Below are positions 35,069 through 44,443 of a DNA stretch of 64,000 nucleotides, in pieces; position 1 is the first letter of the stretch, and each line of letters opens with the position of its first letter. The position numbers were made by a program, and so were the translations under genes. This DNA comes from Bacillota bacterium (GTDB taxonomy: Bacteria > Bacillota > Clostridia > Acetivibrionales > JAEZXR01). The notes below the pieces were generated by a model, which made no database searches, was not told where the DNA came from, and saw only the letters and a program-made list of their open reading frames with translations. The stretch covers positions 24,826 through 88,825 of the forward strand of contig JAEZXR010000053.1 in assembly GCA_023419605.1 (NCBI GenBank). Reading direction: 5' to 3'.

Positions 35069-35732
35069 TTAAACCACCACCTACTGTATTATTTTTAAAC
35101 ATTAATTTTTCTTTTAGATAAAAAAGCAAAAGTTTTAAACCTATAACTATAATATGGACAATCTTAAACTGAATTATGCAGTATAAGTCAATTAAAAATT
35201 TACTTTCATTAAAATCACTTCTGATGGATGTTTTATTGTCCTCAATGCGCATAAAGTTGGATACTATACTCATAAAGCTGCCGCTCAAGGCCCAGAGCAC
35301 ACCACTTAATATAGCTGTATAATGTGCTTCTCCCGTCCCAACGACAGCATCCAGCTTTATTTCCTTTAAAACAAACTTCCTTTTTGCATACTCCCTGATA
35401 CTGCAGATAAGCCCGTAGTTCTTTTTATAGTTCCCTCTAAGGGCTTTATACTGGTCTATGAGAGAAGAGAATGTAAGTGTTTTCTTCCTTTCCTCCAGGT
35501 CTTTTTCCTTTCGCCCCCGCTTCTTTTGTGCCCTCATTCTTATTCCTTCTTTCGTTACATCCAAAAAAGGAATTTCGTACTTGCGCTTAACAATCTTGCC
35601 CAGAGTAAAAATTGACACCACAAAGTGATCGTCCTTTCCATTCTTGACGAACTCAATTACGATATTAATTTTCAGCAAGGCAATGATAGTAAATATGCCT
35701 GCAACAATAAAAAAAATAACCCAATAAAGCAT
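35061..35732 (-). CDS. DUF2953 membrane protein
   Basis: 223 residues with an N-terminal transmembrane helix (about 3-20), a beta-rich segment (VSIFTLGKIVKRKYEIPFLDV), a Lys/Arg/Glu-rich linker, and the block VGTGEAHYTAILSGVLWAL typical of DUF2953; a second hydrophobic helix lies near 190-206. Function unknown but encoded next to gerW in many spore formers. GAGGTG precedes the ATG. Confidence 0.85.
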   Translation of the reverse strand: MLYWVIFFIVAGIFTIIALLKINIVIEFVKNGKDDHFVVSIFTLGKIVKRKYEIPFLDVTKEGIRMRAQKKRGRKEKDLEERKKTLTFSSLIDQYKALRGNYKKNYGLICSIREYAKRKFVLKEIKLDAVVGTGEAHYTAILSGVLWALSGSFMSIVSNFMRIEDNKTSIRSDFNESKFLIDLYCIIQFKIVHIIVIGLKLLLFYLKEKLMFKNNTVGGGLSG

Positions 35733-35878
35733 TCTTACACCTCATCCGGTTATTTTTTCCTTAATATAGAAAATTATTCAACTTTTATCCATATTCAATG
35801 TCAAAAGCCCCTGTATATTTTCCTTTGCCCGCTTACGCCAGGTACAAGCTTCATCCCTTGTGAAATTATTTTTGCTAT

Positions 35879-36436
35879 TTATATATTTCCCTCTGCACCC
35901 TCTTGCGTTTCCTTCGTTTCAACCTCATTCATGGATAATACAGGCAGGTCCCCGACGGATTTAAACCCAAAAGACCGAAGAAACTCTTCGGAGGTTTCAT
36001 AAAGGATCGGCTTTCCTGGCGCATCCATCCTTCCGGCTTCCCGTATCAGGTTCCTTTCCAACAACCGTGAGATAGCACTTTCCGAGCTTACTCCCCGGAT
36101 CTGTTCGATCTTTGCTTTCGTTACCGGCTGCTTATACGCAACAATGGACAGAGTTTCAAACGCCGCCTGTGACAAACCTTGTTTTTGACGTGGCTCTACC
36201 AGCATTTTCAAATATTCGAAATACTCCGGTCGACTGCACAACTGATACCCGTTGTTGATTTCCCGGATCAGAATCCCCCGTTTTGAGCGAGCAAAAGAGT
36301 CCATCATATTATTCATGATATGTCTCAAAGTCTTCCTGTCCACTCCCACAATCTCGGATATCCTGTCAAGAGGAAGTACATCTCCGGCAGCAAAAAGCAG
36401 TGCTTCAATAATAGCTTCCAGTTCTCCGATTTCCAT
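35879..36436 (-). CDS. scpB: Segregation and condensation protein B
   Basis: 185 residues. Two winged-helix domains of the kleisin-interacting element of the SMC condensin: EAIIEALLFAAGDVLPLDRISEI at the start, FETLSIVAYKQPVTKAKIEQIRGV and LIREAGRMDAPGKPILYETSEEFL. Acts with ScpA and SMC in chromosome segregation. scpA lies 34 bases upstream on the same strand. GGGGGGTG precedes the ATG. Confidence 0.95.
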   Translation of the reverse strand: MEIGELEAIIEALLFAAGDVLPLDRISEIVGVDRKTLRHIMNNMMDSFARSKRGILIREINNGYQLCSRPEYFEYLKMLVEPRQKQGLSQAAFETLSIVAYKQPVTKAKIEQIRGVSSESAISRLLERNLIREAGRMDAPGKPILYETSEEFLRSFGFKSVGDLPVLSMNEVETKETQEGAEGNI

Positions 36437-36470
36437 TCATTCACCCCCCATCTTTAATGTCTGCTTCACC

Positions 36471-37262
36471 TTAATCATTTTCTACCAGGTCAATTCCACT
36501 TTCAAGTCCTTTCAAGTCCTCTCCTGTCCTATACACCAAGATATCAGCAAACTGCCGCGTTTGTTCCAATTTGACTTTCTTAAGCTTTGAAAGCTCAAGA
36601 ATGGCAAGGAATCCTGTTACAACCTCAAGCCGGGACCTCTCTTTAGATGAAAAAAGATCAGCGAACTTAAACATGGCTTTGTTTATAAGTGTCCGAACAA
36701 CCTCTCGTATCTTGCTCTTTAAGGAAACCTTTTCATGCTGGAGGATATGCGTCATCTTCTCCGATGTGTTGTTTCTTTTTCGTTTATTCCTTTCCAAAAT
36801 GGAAATATACACACTTTTCAACTGTTCCGGGCAAAGCTCCAGTATTTCATCCTCTCTCGGATACTCAATAACCTCCGGCAGCTTGTAGAACACCTTATCC
36901 CATTGCTGCTCTCTCAGCTTTAACCCTTGAGAAAACTCCTTGTATTTCTTATATTCCACAAGCTTCAAAACCAACTCTTCCCTGGGGTCCACCTCTTCTT
37001 CCTTCTTTTCCTTCTTCTCCGGGAGAAGCATTTTGGATTTAATATGCAGAAGCGTTGACGCCATCAATAGAAATTCACTGGCGATCTCGAGATCCAACTG
37101 CTGTGTCGCATATAAATATTCCATATACTGATCCGTGATTTCGTTAATGGGTATATCATAAATATTCATCTGATTTTTTTCAATCAGATGAAACAACAGA
37201 TCGAAGGGTCCCTCAAAATTTTGCAGTTTTAATTTACATGCATTGGTTAGTGCGCTCTCCAA
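36471..37262 (-). CDS. scpA: Segregation and condensation protein A
   Basis: 263-residue kleisin linking SMC heads. N-terminal FEGPFDLLFHLIEKNQMNIYDIPI and EITDQYMEYL are the SMC-neck-binding part; the C-terminal winged helix (VTGFLAILELSKLKKVKLEQ) binds the SMC cap. The centre is lysine-rich and variable. TTG start, with GGGGG seven bases upstream; the next ATG is too far downstream. Confidence 0.94.
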   Translation of the reverse strand: MESALTNACKLKLQNFEGPFDLLFHLIEKNQMNIYDIPINEITDQYMEYLYATQQLDLEIASEFLLMASTLLHIKSKMLLPEKKEKKEEEVDPREELVLKLVEYKKYKEFSQGLKLREQQWDKVFYKLPEVIEYPREDEILELCPEQLKSVYISILERNKRKRNNTSEKMTHILQHEKVSLKSKIREVVRTLINKAMFKFADLFSSKERSRLEVVTGFLAILELSKLKKVKLEQTRQFADILVYRTGEDLKGLESGIDLVEND

Positions 37263-37342
37263 ACTATTACCCCCATTGTATCTAACCTAGGGGTTTAGTT
37301 TGTACATGTTTCTAGCTAATAAAGAGCTAAAACACTCGACCC

Positions 37343-37424
37343 CACCCCTGCCCCTCCCCATGGGAGGGTTTTTTATTTCGCGGCTGAAGCCGCGATCAGG
37401 AGGGCTACCGCCCCTGAACCCCCG
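37343..37424. repeat. GC-rich hairpin block
   Basis: CCCTCCCCATGGGAGGG followed by TTTTTT (terminator-like on the plus strand), then CGCGGCT/AGCCGCG and AGGGC...GCCCCT. It is much more GC-rich than the flanks and may be an imported intergenic repeat. The rest of the 302-bp scpA-trpS gap contains only the open stretch described in the findings. Confidence 0.5.
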
Positions 37425-37564
37425 TTTTTCTGCCTCTATATAGTGTGCATCAGAACAAAGTCCATCTCAAGGTATCTATTCAACCAATCTAGTTCAATAT
37501 ACACTTCCTTGATATTGCGACTTGCATGTCCTGGCAAAAACTTACGATACAAGGCATCTGGCAT

Positions 37565-38551
37565 TTACCAGTCGATTTTCATCGCACTTCGCACTTCTTC
37601 CATGGTTTTTTGTGCTCTTTTACGTGCATTCTCGTTTCCGTTATGAACAATTTCCTTTATCATTTCCGGCTTCTGCAGTAATGCCTGTCTCCGGTCATAA
37701 ATCGGTGTCATATAGGCAACCATCTTTTCCGCCAGGTTGCGCTTGCACTGCACGCAGCCGATTTTTCCTCCACGGCAGTTGTTCTCAACTTCAGGTACTT
37801 CCTCTTCATTAAATACCTTATGGAAGGCAAAAACAGCACATACTTCCGGGTGTCCGGGATCATCCTTCCGAATTCTTGCAGGGTCGGTAATCATCTGCTT
37901 CACCTTGTTGCGTATTTCATCCGGACTATCGGACAGTGCAATGGTATTTCCATAGCTTTTGCTCATCTTTCTTCCATCCAGCCCCGGCAGCACCTTTGCC
38001 TTTGTCAGCTTGGGCTGCGGCTCAGGAAAAAGCTCTCCGTAGAGGAAATTAAATCGCCTGCCGATTTCCCGGGTCAGTTCCAGGTGCGGAAGCTGATCCT
38101 CTCCCACAGGAACCACATCCGCCTTATATAGAAGGATGTCCGCCGCCTGCAGACATGGATATCCTAAAAAGCCATAGGTGGTGATGTTACGGTCCTTCAT
38201 TTGAGCCAGCTGATCTTTATAGGTCGGACACCTCGTAAGCCACGATAATGGAGTAAACATGGAAAACAAAAGATGCAGTTCCGCATGTTCCTTCACATTG
38301 GATTGAAGAAATATCGTACATTTTTCCGGATCCAATCCGGCACTGATCCAATCGATAACCAAATCGGTAATATTATTTTTTATTTCCGAAGTATCTTCAT
38401 ATCCTGTCGTAAGCGCGTGCCAGTCAACTACGGTAAAAAAGCACTCATAATCCTCCTGCAGTTTTACCCAGTTTTCAAGAGCTCCGAAGTAATTTCCCAG
38501 ATGCAGTGCCCCTGTGGGACGCATGCCGCTCAGTATCGTTCCTTTTTTCAT
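37565..38551 (-). CDS. trpS: Tryptophanyl-tRNA synthetase
   Basis: Class I synthetase charging tRNA-Trp. 328 residues with SGMRPTGALHLGNYFGAL (HIGH-type HLGN, about 8-25), VPVGEDQLPHLELTREI and KMSKS at about 195-199 (GRKMSKSYGN). Two CxxC-like pairs near 255-275 are part of the family's bacterial form. Only 72 bases upstream, so no T-box leader fits. AGGAGG precedes the ATG. Confidence 0.96.
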   Translation of the reverse strand: MKKGTILSGMRPTGALHLGNYFGALENWVKLQEDYECFFTVVDWHALTTGYEDTSEIKNNITDLVIDWISAGLDPEKCTIFLQSNVKEHAELHLLFSMFTPLSWLTRCPTYKDQLAQMKDRNITTYGFLGYPCLQAADILLYKADVVPVGEDQLPHLELTREIGRRFNFLYGELFPEPQPKLTKAKVLPGLDGRKMSKSYGNTIALSDSPDEIRNKVKQMITDPARIRKDDPGHPEVCAVFAFHKVFNEEEVPEVENNCRGGKIGCVQCKRNLAEKMVAYMTPIYDRRQALLQKPEMIKEIVHNGNENARKRAQKTMEEVRSAMKIDW

Positions 38552-38623
38552 TTTGTTATACCCTCCTGCCTAAACTTCAAGTATATATTATTTTAAAAAC
38601 CCAATGGTATTCTGTCAATGCTT

Positions 38624-39304
38624 CTAAAGCAATAAATTTGCCAAAGGCGTTGCAACGATGTTAATGGCCGTTGTAAGTACCCAGGTAAAGGGATACATTA
38701 TGGTACTCAAAAGCCTTGGAAAAGCAAAAACCACTAAGAGGAAAACGACTCCAATATAATTTTCATATTGCAGAAATTTGTAATATTGGTTTGAGGGTAA
38801 GATTCCCGATAAAATTTTAGAGCCATCCAGGGGCGGAACCGGAAGAATATTAAAAACTGCAAGGCCGATATTGATTGTAAAGAAAACAGCACTCAAGTTA
38901 AATATAACGGCTCTGTAATCCCATGAAGGCAGATATTGATAGCTTGCAGGTATACCATATTTTGCGGATATGTACTGCTTCGGCAATGCAAAAATAAGTG
39001 CCAATAAAACGTTTGACAGCGGTCCGGCAATACTAACAAGCATCGTTCCTCTTTTTCTGTTATCATAATACATAGGATTTATGGGTACGGGCTTTGCCCA
39101 TCCAAAGCTTGAAATCAATAGCATAATGGTTCCAAAAATATCAAGATGCTTAAGCGGGTTCAAGCTCAGCCTGCCCATGTTTTTCGCTGTAGGGTCACCC
39201 AGTTTATAGGATACATACGCATGCGCCAGTTCATGAAAAGTCAGTGAAACCAGGATAGCAGGCACAAGATATATTAATATGGATATTGGATATCGTAAAA
39301 GCAT
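38624..39304 (-). CDS. Site-2 protease family (M50) metalloprotease
   Basis: About 226 residues of integral membrane zinc protease. HELAH in helix 1 (TFHELAHAYVSY) gives the zinc histidines and catalytic Glu; the second site is FNILPVPPLDGSKIL. Five to six membrane segments. This small single-domain subgroup lacks PDZ and CBS domains; substrates are unknown. Start at ATG 39304, with AGGAG 8 bases upstream. Confidence 0.88.
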   Translation of the reverse strand: MLLRYPISILIYLVPAILVSLTFHELAHAYVSYKLGDPTAKNMGRLSLNPLKHLDIFGTIMLLISSFGWAKPVPINPMYYDNRKRGTMLVSIAGPLSNVLLALIFALPKQYISAKYGIPASYQYLPSWDYRAVIFNLSAVFFTINIGLAVFNILPVPPLDGSKILSGILPSNQYYKFLQYENYIGVVFLLVVFAFPRLLSTIMYPFTWVLTTAINIVATPLANLLL

Positions 39305-39400
39305 TTTTAACACTCCTAACATAAATTACATTACTATTTTTCCATTCTTATAAGATTATATCAAACATCCCTAAAATTGACCACAGCAAATATTTATATC

Positions 39401-39586
39401 CTTCCATTCGTAATTTGGCTGTAAGAGTGGTCTGCGTAGGAAAATTTCTCCCGACCCGTAAGGAATACCTCTAAAGAAAGTGCCTCACGATGCGCCCTGG
39501 AGACATTTCCCTGCCAGGCAGCTTTCCGTTGCTGTTGAAATTTTCTGGAGCAAACCACCGAACAGAAGCCAAATTACGAATGGAAG
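39401..39586. repeat. 186-bp long inverted-repeat element
   Basis: The ends CTTCCATTCGTAATTTGGC and their exact complement close the element; inward, GGTCTGC / GGTTTGC and GAAAATTTC also pair, so the arms extend about 50 bases. The middle has GCCCTGG and CTGCCAGGCAG hairpins. It fills the gap between the M50 protease start and lysA stop. Confidence 0.75.
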
Positions 39587-39600
39587 ATTTATGCCCATAA

Positions 39601-39628
39601 TAAAAAGCACGCTTTCACGTGCTCTTTA
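39601..39628 (-). terminator. Terminator of lysA
   Basis: AGAGCACG-tgaaag-CGTGCTTTTTA on the minus strand, just past the lysA stop. Confidence 0.85.
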
Positions 39629-39637
39629 CATATATTT

Positions 39638-40951
39638 CTATAGGTCTTCCGGCATTATATCGTTTCTAACAATATCATCATAATCTTCCCGCTTCATAAT
39701 CACCCTTGCATTCCCGTCCTTTACCAGCACTACCGGCGGTTTCGGAATCCGGTTGTAATTACTGGACATGGAGTAATTGTAAGCCCCTGTTGCCAGTACT
39801 GCAAGTATGTCTCCCGGCTTCATCTCCGGCATCGGAATATCCTTGATAAGTATATCTCCCGACTCACAACACTTTCCGGCGATGGTAACCTTGTCGTTTT
39901 TCACTGCATCGGGTGCGTTTGCCAGCACCGCGTCATATTGGGACTGATACAGGGCATACCGCGGATTGTCCGCCATACCCCCATCCACCGCAACATACTT
40001 TCTGACGTCCTTAATGTCCTTCACAGACCCGACAGTATAAAGAGTAATCCCCGCAGAAGCCACAATGGACCTTCCTGGCTCCATCACGATAAAGGGAAGC
40101 CTGATTCTCTTATCTTCACAGATGTTCTTGACGACTTTGGACACGGATTCTATATAATGGTCATACTCCACAGGGTCGTGTTCAGGCACATACTTGATGC
40201 CGAAACCACCTCCCAGGTTCAGCTCCTCAATTTCAATTGCGAACCTGTCCTTCAGTTCCGCAACAAAGGTAAGCATTACACTGGCTGCCAACTCGAAGGG
40301 AGCCAGGTCAAAGATCTGCGAACCAATATGGCAGTGTACACCCACTACCCTAACATTCTCCATTTTGGCGGCCGTTTCAACAATATCCAGAGCTTCGCCG
40401 TTTTCTAAGGCCACTCCAAACTTTGAATCAATTTGTCCCGTCTGAACAAAATCATGAGTATGAGCGTCAATTCCAGGTTTGATTCTGAAGGAAATATTTG
40501 CAGTCTTTCCCTTCCTGCCTGCTATGCTGTTGATTCTACTGAGTTCTTCCTTATTATCAACGACGAATCTTCGAATGTCATGATCAATGGCAAGTTCGAT
40601 TTCTTCCGGTGTTTTATTGTTTCCGTGAAAGTAAACCCGATCCATGGGGAAACCCGCCTTTATTGCAGTGTATAGCTCCCCGCCGGATACAACATCCAGT
40701 CCTAAGCCTTCCTGCTCCATGATCTTGCAGGTCGCCATGGAACAAAAAGCCTTGCTGGCAAACAAGACTAATCCATTGCCGCCATAATACTTATCCATTG
40801 CTTTTTTATAAATACGGCATCTTTCCCTGATCAATCCCTCATCCATTACATATAATGGGGTTCCAAACCTTCTAACCAAATCTACACAGTCACAACCGCC
40901 GATCTCCAGGTGGTTGCTGTTATTTACCTTTAATGCCTCAGACACAAACAT
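39638..40951 (-). CDS. lysA: Diaminopimelate decarboxylase
   Basis: Last step of lysine synthesis, PLP-dependent, fold type III. 437 residues: FASKAFCSMA with the PLP lysine (about 66), ELNLGGGFGIKY, EPGRSIVA, and the C-terminal CCESGDIL with the partner-subunit Cys, plus ATGAYNYSMSSNYN. Complete family set. Monocistronic: its own promoter upstream and terminator downstream. No lysine riboswitch was found. Confidence 0.96.
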   Translation of the reverse strand: MFVSEALKVNNSNHLEIGGCDCVDLVRRFGTPLYVMDEGLIRERCRIYKKAMDKYYGGNGLVLFASKAFCSMATCKIMEQEGLGLDVVSGGELYTAIKAGFPMDRVYFHGNNKTPEEIELAIDHDIRRFVVDNKEELSRINSIAGRKGKTANISFRIKPGIDAHTHDFVQTGQIDSKFGVALENGEALDIVETAAKMENVRVVGVHCHIGSQIFDLAPFELAASVMLTFVAELKDRFAIEIEELNLGGGFGIKYVPEHDPVEYDHYIESVSKVVKNICEDKRIRLPFIVMEPGRSIVASAGITLYTVGSVKDIKDVRKYVAVDGGMADNPRYALYQSQYDAVLANAPDAVKNDKVTIAGKCCESGDILIKDIPMPEMKPGDILAVLATGAYNYSMSSNYNRIPKPPVVLVKDGNARVIMKREDYDDIVRNDIMPEDL

Positions 40952-41060
40952 ATTTTCACCATCCAGTATAATAAATTAAAATCATCAAACTCTATTCCTG
41001 CAACCGTGCTTTAGTTTCCTCCAGGGCAGCAGGATAGCAAGTTACCTATTACATATAGTT

Positions 41061-41089
41061 ATGGTAACATTATTTTTTGCAGGAGTCAA
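41061..41089 (-). promoter_or_regulatory. Sigma-A promoter of lysA
   Basis: TTGACT, 17 bases, TACCAT on the minus strand, about 110 bases upstream of the start codon. Confidence 0.7.
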
Positions 41090-41108
41090 TGCAAAAACTT
41101 GCAAAATT

Positions 41109-42839
41109 CTATGTATTAATGCACTCTTTTTTGAATTTTCTTGCAAATTTTATCATTTCTTCCGCATGTTTTAAGGTTATACCGGATATATTTGTGCCTC
41201 CTATGATTCTGGCAACTTCGTTGTGAATCTCTTTTCCTGTCATCTTACTGACATGGGTCGAGGTGCTTTCGTTCTCAGAAACCTTTTCAATAAGGAAATG
41301 ACTGTCCGCCATGCAGGCAATCTGCGCCAGATGAGTTACACAAATCACCTGGTGGCCGGCAGAGATGAATGCCAGCTTTTCTCCTACCTTCTGGGCTGCT
41401 CTTCCACTGATCCCCGTATCGATTTCATCAAAAATCAGGGTTGGCACCTGGTCCACATCGGCCAGAATCGTTTTTATGGCAAGCATGACCCTGGACATTT
41501 CCCCTCCGGAAGCGATCTTCGCCAGCGGCTTCAAAGGCTCTCCAGCGTTTGGAGAGATAAGAAACTCGATCCTGTCAAGTCCCTGAACGGTAAACTTTCT
41601 TTCTCCATTGGAATCAAGGGTATCGTCGAAGTCCAGGCTTGTCTTGAACTGCGCTCTTTTCATCTCCAATTCATCCAGTTCCTGCCCGATTTTGCTTTCC
41701 AGAACATCGGCGGCATTTTTTCGCAGCCCATGGATTTGCTTCGCCAGCTTCAGCATCTCCTGTCCCACGCTTCCCAGCTCTTCAAGGATAGCCTCTACAA
41801 TTTCCTCGCTCTTGTGGATTTCCTCCAGTTCCTTTTCAATCCCTTTGCAGTATTCCAATACTTCAAGAATCGAACTTCCATATTTCTTTTTCAGTCGGAA
41901 AATCAAGTCCAGCCGCTCTTCGATTTCCTCTAAAAGGTCGGGATTATATTCCACCCCATCCCTTTCCCGTCGGATGTCCTCGGTTATGTCCTCCAACTGG
42001 TAGGACAAATCCTCCAGCCGTTTCGATATTGCCTGATACTTCTCATCAATGCGAGCGATGGAGCTCAATTCAGATACACTGGCATTGATCCGGTCCATGG
42101 CAGACCCACTTATATCGTCATCTGAGAAAAGGCATCCATAAGCCCTTGACAAAGCCGTCAAGACCTTTTCCGAACTGGACATTACCATTCTCTGACGGTT
42201 CAGCTCTTCTTCCTCAGCAGGCTTTAGCTTTGCTTTTCGAATTTCGTCAATCTGGTATTTTAATAAATCAATCTTTCTTTCCCTATCTTTCCGGTCTCCC
42301 GAGAAGTTTTTTAGTTTCGATTTCAATGCCCGCTGTTTTTCCAGCAATCCGTGATAATTCTGCTTTACCTTTTGTAACTCTTCTCCCGCAAAGGAATCAA
42401 GAAGCTCCACATGGGATTCTGTCCGTAAAAGAGACTGGTTGTCGTGCTGTCCATGAATATCAATGAGCAGTTCTCCCAGTTCCTTTAAAGTAGACACAGT
42501 TACCATGCTGCCGTTAATCCTGCAGATATTCTTTCCCGAAAGGGTAAAATCTCTTGAAACAATGAGGGTTCCATCGTCTTCCGGCTCAATTCCCACATTT
42601 GCAAGAAATCGTTCTACCGGTTTGCCAGCAGCGTGAAATATTGCCTGTACGGAGGCCTTTTCTCTTCCGGTTCGGATCAAATCTCGGGATAAACGCTCTC
42701 CAAGTATGGCGTTAATAGAATCAATAATTATGGATTTACCCGCACCTGTCTCACCAGTTAATATGTTCAGCCCTTTGCCAAGTTCAATGCTAACCCTGTC
42801 GATCAGGGCAATATTGTGTATTTCCAACTGTTGAAGCAT
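41109..42839 (-). CDS. recN: DNA repair protein RecN
   Basis: SMC-like ATPase for double-strand break repair. About 576 residues: Walker A GETGAGKS (about 31-38), two coiled-coil stretches (about 150-210 and 270-380), and C-terminal SGGEMSRVMLAIK with TLIFDEIDTGISG (signature and Walker B). Start at ATG 42839, five bases after GGGGTGG. It follows argR and nadK, as in many Firmicutes. Confidence 0.96.
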   Translation of the reverse strand: MLQQLEIHNIALIDRVSIELGKGLNILTGETGAGKSIIIDSINAILGERLSRDLIRTGREKASVQAIFHAAGKPVERFLANVGIEPEDDGTLIVSRDFTLSGKNICRINGSMVTVSTLKELGELLIDIHGQHDNQSLLRTESHVELLDSFAGEELQKVKQNYHGLLEKQRALKSKLKNFSGDRKDRERKIDLLKYQIDEIRKAKLKPAEEEELNRQRMVMSSSEKVLTALSRAYGCLFSDDDISGSAMDRINASVSELSSIARIDEKYQAISKRLEDLSYQLEDITEDIRRERDGVEYNPDLLEEIEERLDLIFRLKKKYGSSILEVLEYCKGIEKELEEIHKSEEIVEAILEELGSVGQEMLKLAKQIHGLRKNAADVLESKIGQELDELEMKRAQFKTSLDFDDTLDSNGERKFTVQGLDRIEFLISPNAGEPLKPLAKIASGGEMSRVMLAIKTILADVDQVPTLIFDEIDTGISGRAAQKVGEKLAFISAGHQVICVTHLAQIACMADSHFLIEKVSENESTSTHVSKMTGKEIHNEVARIIGGTNISGITLKHAEEMIKFARKFKKECINT

Positions 42840-42896
42840 TTTAACCACCCCTGTATGTCGCTCTTACGAATACGGCACTTCGAACCTTGTAATTAT

Positions 42897-42939
42897 CAAT
42901 GGGCAAAAGCCCTTGCTTTTGAAGAGTTTACCCATTGGA
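42897..42939. repeat. Hairpin in the argR-recN spacer
   Basis: CAATGGGC...CCCATTG with an inner GGGC/GCCC; no T run on the minus strand. Possibly a processing or attenuation hairpin. Confidence 0.4.
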
Positions 42940-42972
42940 TAAATTCAGAATCCAAGTGACATATCCCTAACA

Positions 42973-43422
42973 CTATCCTTTCATTCGGCTGAGCCTGTTT
43001 ACCAATTCCTCTGCGAGTTTTTCCGCCCTGCAAACAATCATGATGGTATCATCCCCTGCAATAGTCCCCAATATCTCGGACTGCTTCAGTGAGTCGATGG
43101 CTGAAGCAGCAGCCTGAGCCATTCCCGGCAGCGTTTTGATGACCACGATATTATTGGCATAGTCACAGGTTACCAACGACTGTGCCAATACAGTAAGCAA
43201 ACGGTTGGAAACCATGCTTTCCCCCTGACTCAAAGGTGCATATTTATACTTTCCGTCTTCTGTCATAACCTTAATCAGTTTAAGTTCCTTAATATCTCTG
43301 GAAACTGTTGCCTGGGTCACATCCATTCCCTGTTCCTTCAGTTTTTCAGCCAGTTCCTCCTGGGTTTCGATAACATTTCGATCAATAATCTCCAATATTT
43401 TTGCGTGCCTGCTATATTTCAT
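42973..43422 (-). CDS. argR: Arginine repressor
   Basis: 149 residues: winged helix N-terminus (QEELAEKLKEQGMDVTQATVSRDIKELKLIKV) and the C-terminal arginine-binding trimerisation domain with GTIAGDDTIMIVCR. Regulates arginine genes in response to arginine; possibly also agmatine supply, but that is inference. Its start overlaps the nadK end by 11 bases. Confidence 0.95.
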   Translation of the reverse strand: MKYSRHAKILEIIDRNVIETQEELAEKLKEQGMDVTQATVSRDIKELKLIKVMTEDGKYKYAPLSQGESMVSNRLLTVLAQSLVTCDYANNIVVIKTLPGMAQAAASAIDSLKQSEILGTIAGDDTIMIVCRAEKLAEELVNRLSRMKG

Positions 43423-44296
43423 TTTTTCTCAAATTCTCTCCTCGTTCGTAAATTTTGGTTCGTAACACAGTAAAGAAATCTCTTGAGTTTATGCGAATCA
43501 ATTTCATTGTTTCCGGAGATTTAATTACTTCTATTGTATACCCGCCACTGACTCTATACCCCTTCTGTCCGTCCAGCGTAACCATGGCATTGTTCTCATA
43601 GTTATATTCTACCGTTACTTTCACCCTACTATCCGCCTTCGTAATGAAAGACCTGGAGTACAGGATGTGCGGGCAAATCGGAGTTAGTATCATGAGGTTC
43701 ATATCCGGTTCCACAATCGGTCCTCCAGCGGACATGGAATAAGCTGTTGAACCCGTTGGACTGGATACAATGAGTCCATCCCCTGGGAAGGAATCAACAA
43801 AAGCCTCATTTATGTACATTTTCAAGTTCAATATCCTCGACAGCGCGATTCTGGATATGGTAACATCATTCAACGCTATATCATCAGCAATAATATCTCC
43901 AATAGGGTTGGTTATAATAGCCTTCAACATCATCCGCTCTTCAACATAATATTCCTTTTGAAAGAGTTTTTCAACCGCTGTATCGATATCATTCTTCTCT
44001 ACCTCGGTCAAAAACCCAAGGTTTCCAAGGTTAATGCCTAAAATAGGCAAATTGCTTCTATAGGCTTTCCTGGCAGCACCCAGCAATGTACCATCGCCAC
44101 CGATACATATCAACAAGTCCGAGTTGGCCAGAACCCCCTCTTCATCCAGCTCATCGGTTTCCAACCCCAATTCTCCGGCTATATCAGCGGCTACACGAAT
44201 CTGCCCGTTTCTTTTTTTTATACTTTCAACAAGTCTCCGGGTATACTCAAAACCTATGTCCTTGTCCCTGTTTACAATGATGCCATACCTGTCCAT
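43412..44296 (-). CDS. nadK: NAD kinase
   Basis: ATP-dependent NADP+ synthesis. 294 residues with the GGDGTLLGAARK motif (about 69-80), INLGNLGFLTEV, the NDVTISR block and DGLIVSSPTGSTAYSMSAGGPIV. Stop codon region overlaps the argR start, so both are translated from one message; recN follows. GAGG precedes the ATG. Confidence 0.96.
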   Translation of the reverse strand: MDRYGIIVNRDKDIGFEYTRRLVESIKKRNGQIRVAADIAGELGLETDELDEEGVLANSDLLICIGGDGTLLGAARKAYRSNLPILGINLGNLGFLTEVEKNDIDTAVEKLFQKEYYVEERMMLKAIITNPIGDIIADDIALNDVTISRIALSRILNLKMYINEAFVDSFPGDGLIVSSPTGSTAYSMSAGGPIVEPDMNLMILTPICPHILYSRSFITKADSRVKVTVEYNYENNAMVTLDGQKGYRVSGGYTIEVIKSPETMKLIRINSRDFFTVLRTKIYERGENLRKNEI

Positions 44297-44443
44297 CTTA
44301 ACCTCTATGAAGTATATATTTTAATATATTATATCAAATAAAACTTCCAATATAAATAAAAACATAAAATTCCTTTAATTTGTTTATATTTCTTTCATTG
44401 AGGGAAACTCTATAATAGAACAATGAAGATGGGAGGTTCCAGT

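Noticed and set aside
38552..38623. Tryptophan T-box upstream of trpS
   Set aside because: Only 72 bases separate trpS from the next gene and no T-box sequence is present.
40952..41108. Lysine riboswitch upstream of lysA
   Set aside because: The region is too short and lacks the conserved lysine-riboswitch elements; a plain promoter explains it.
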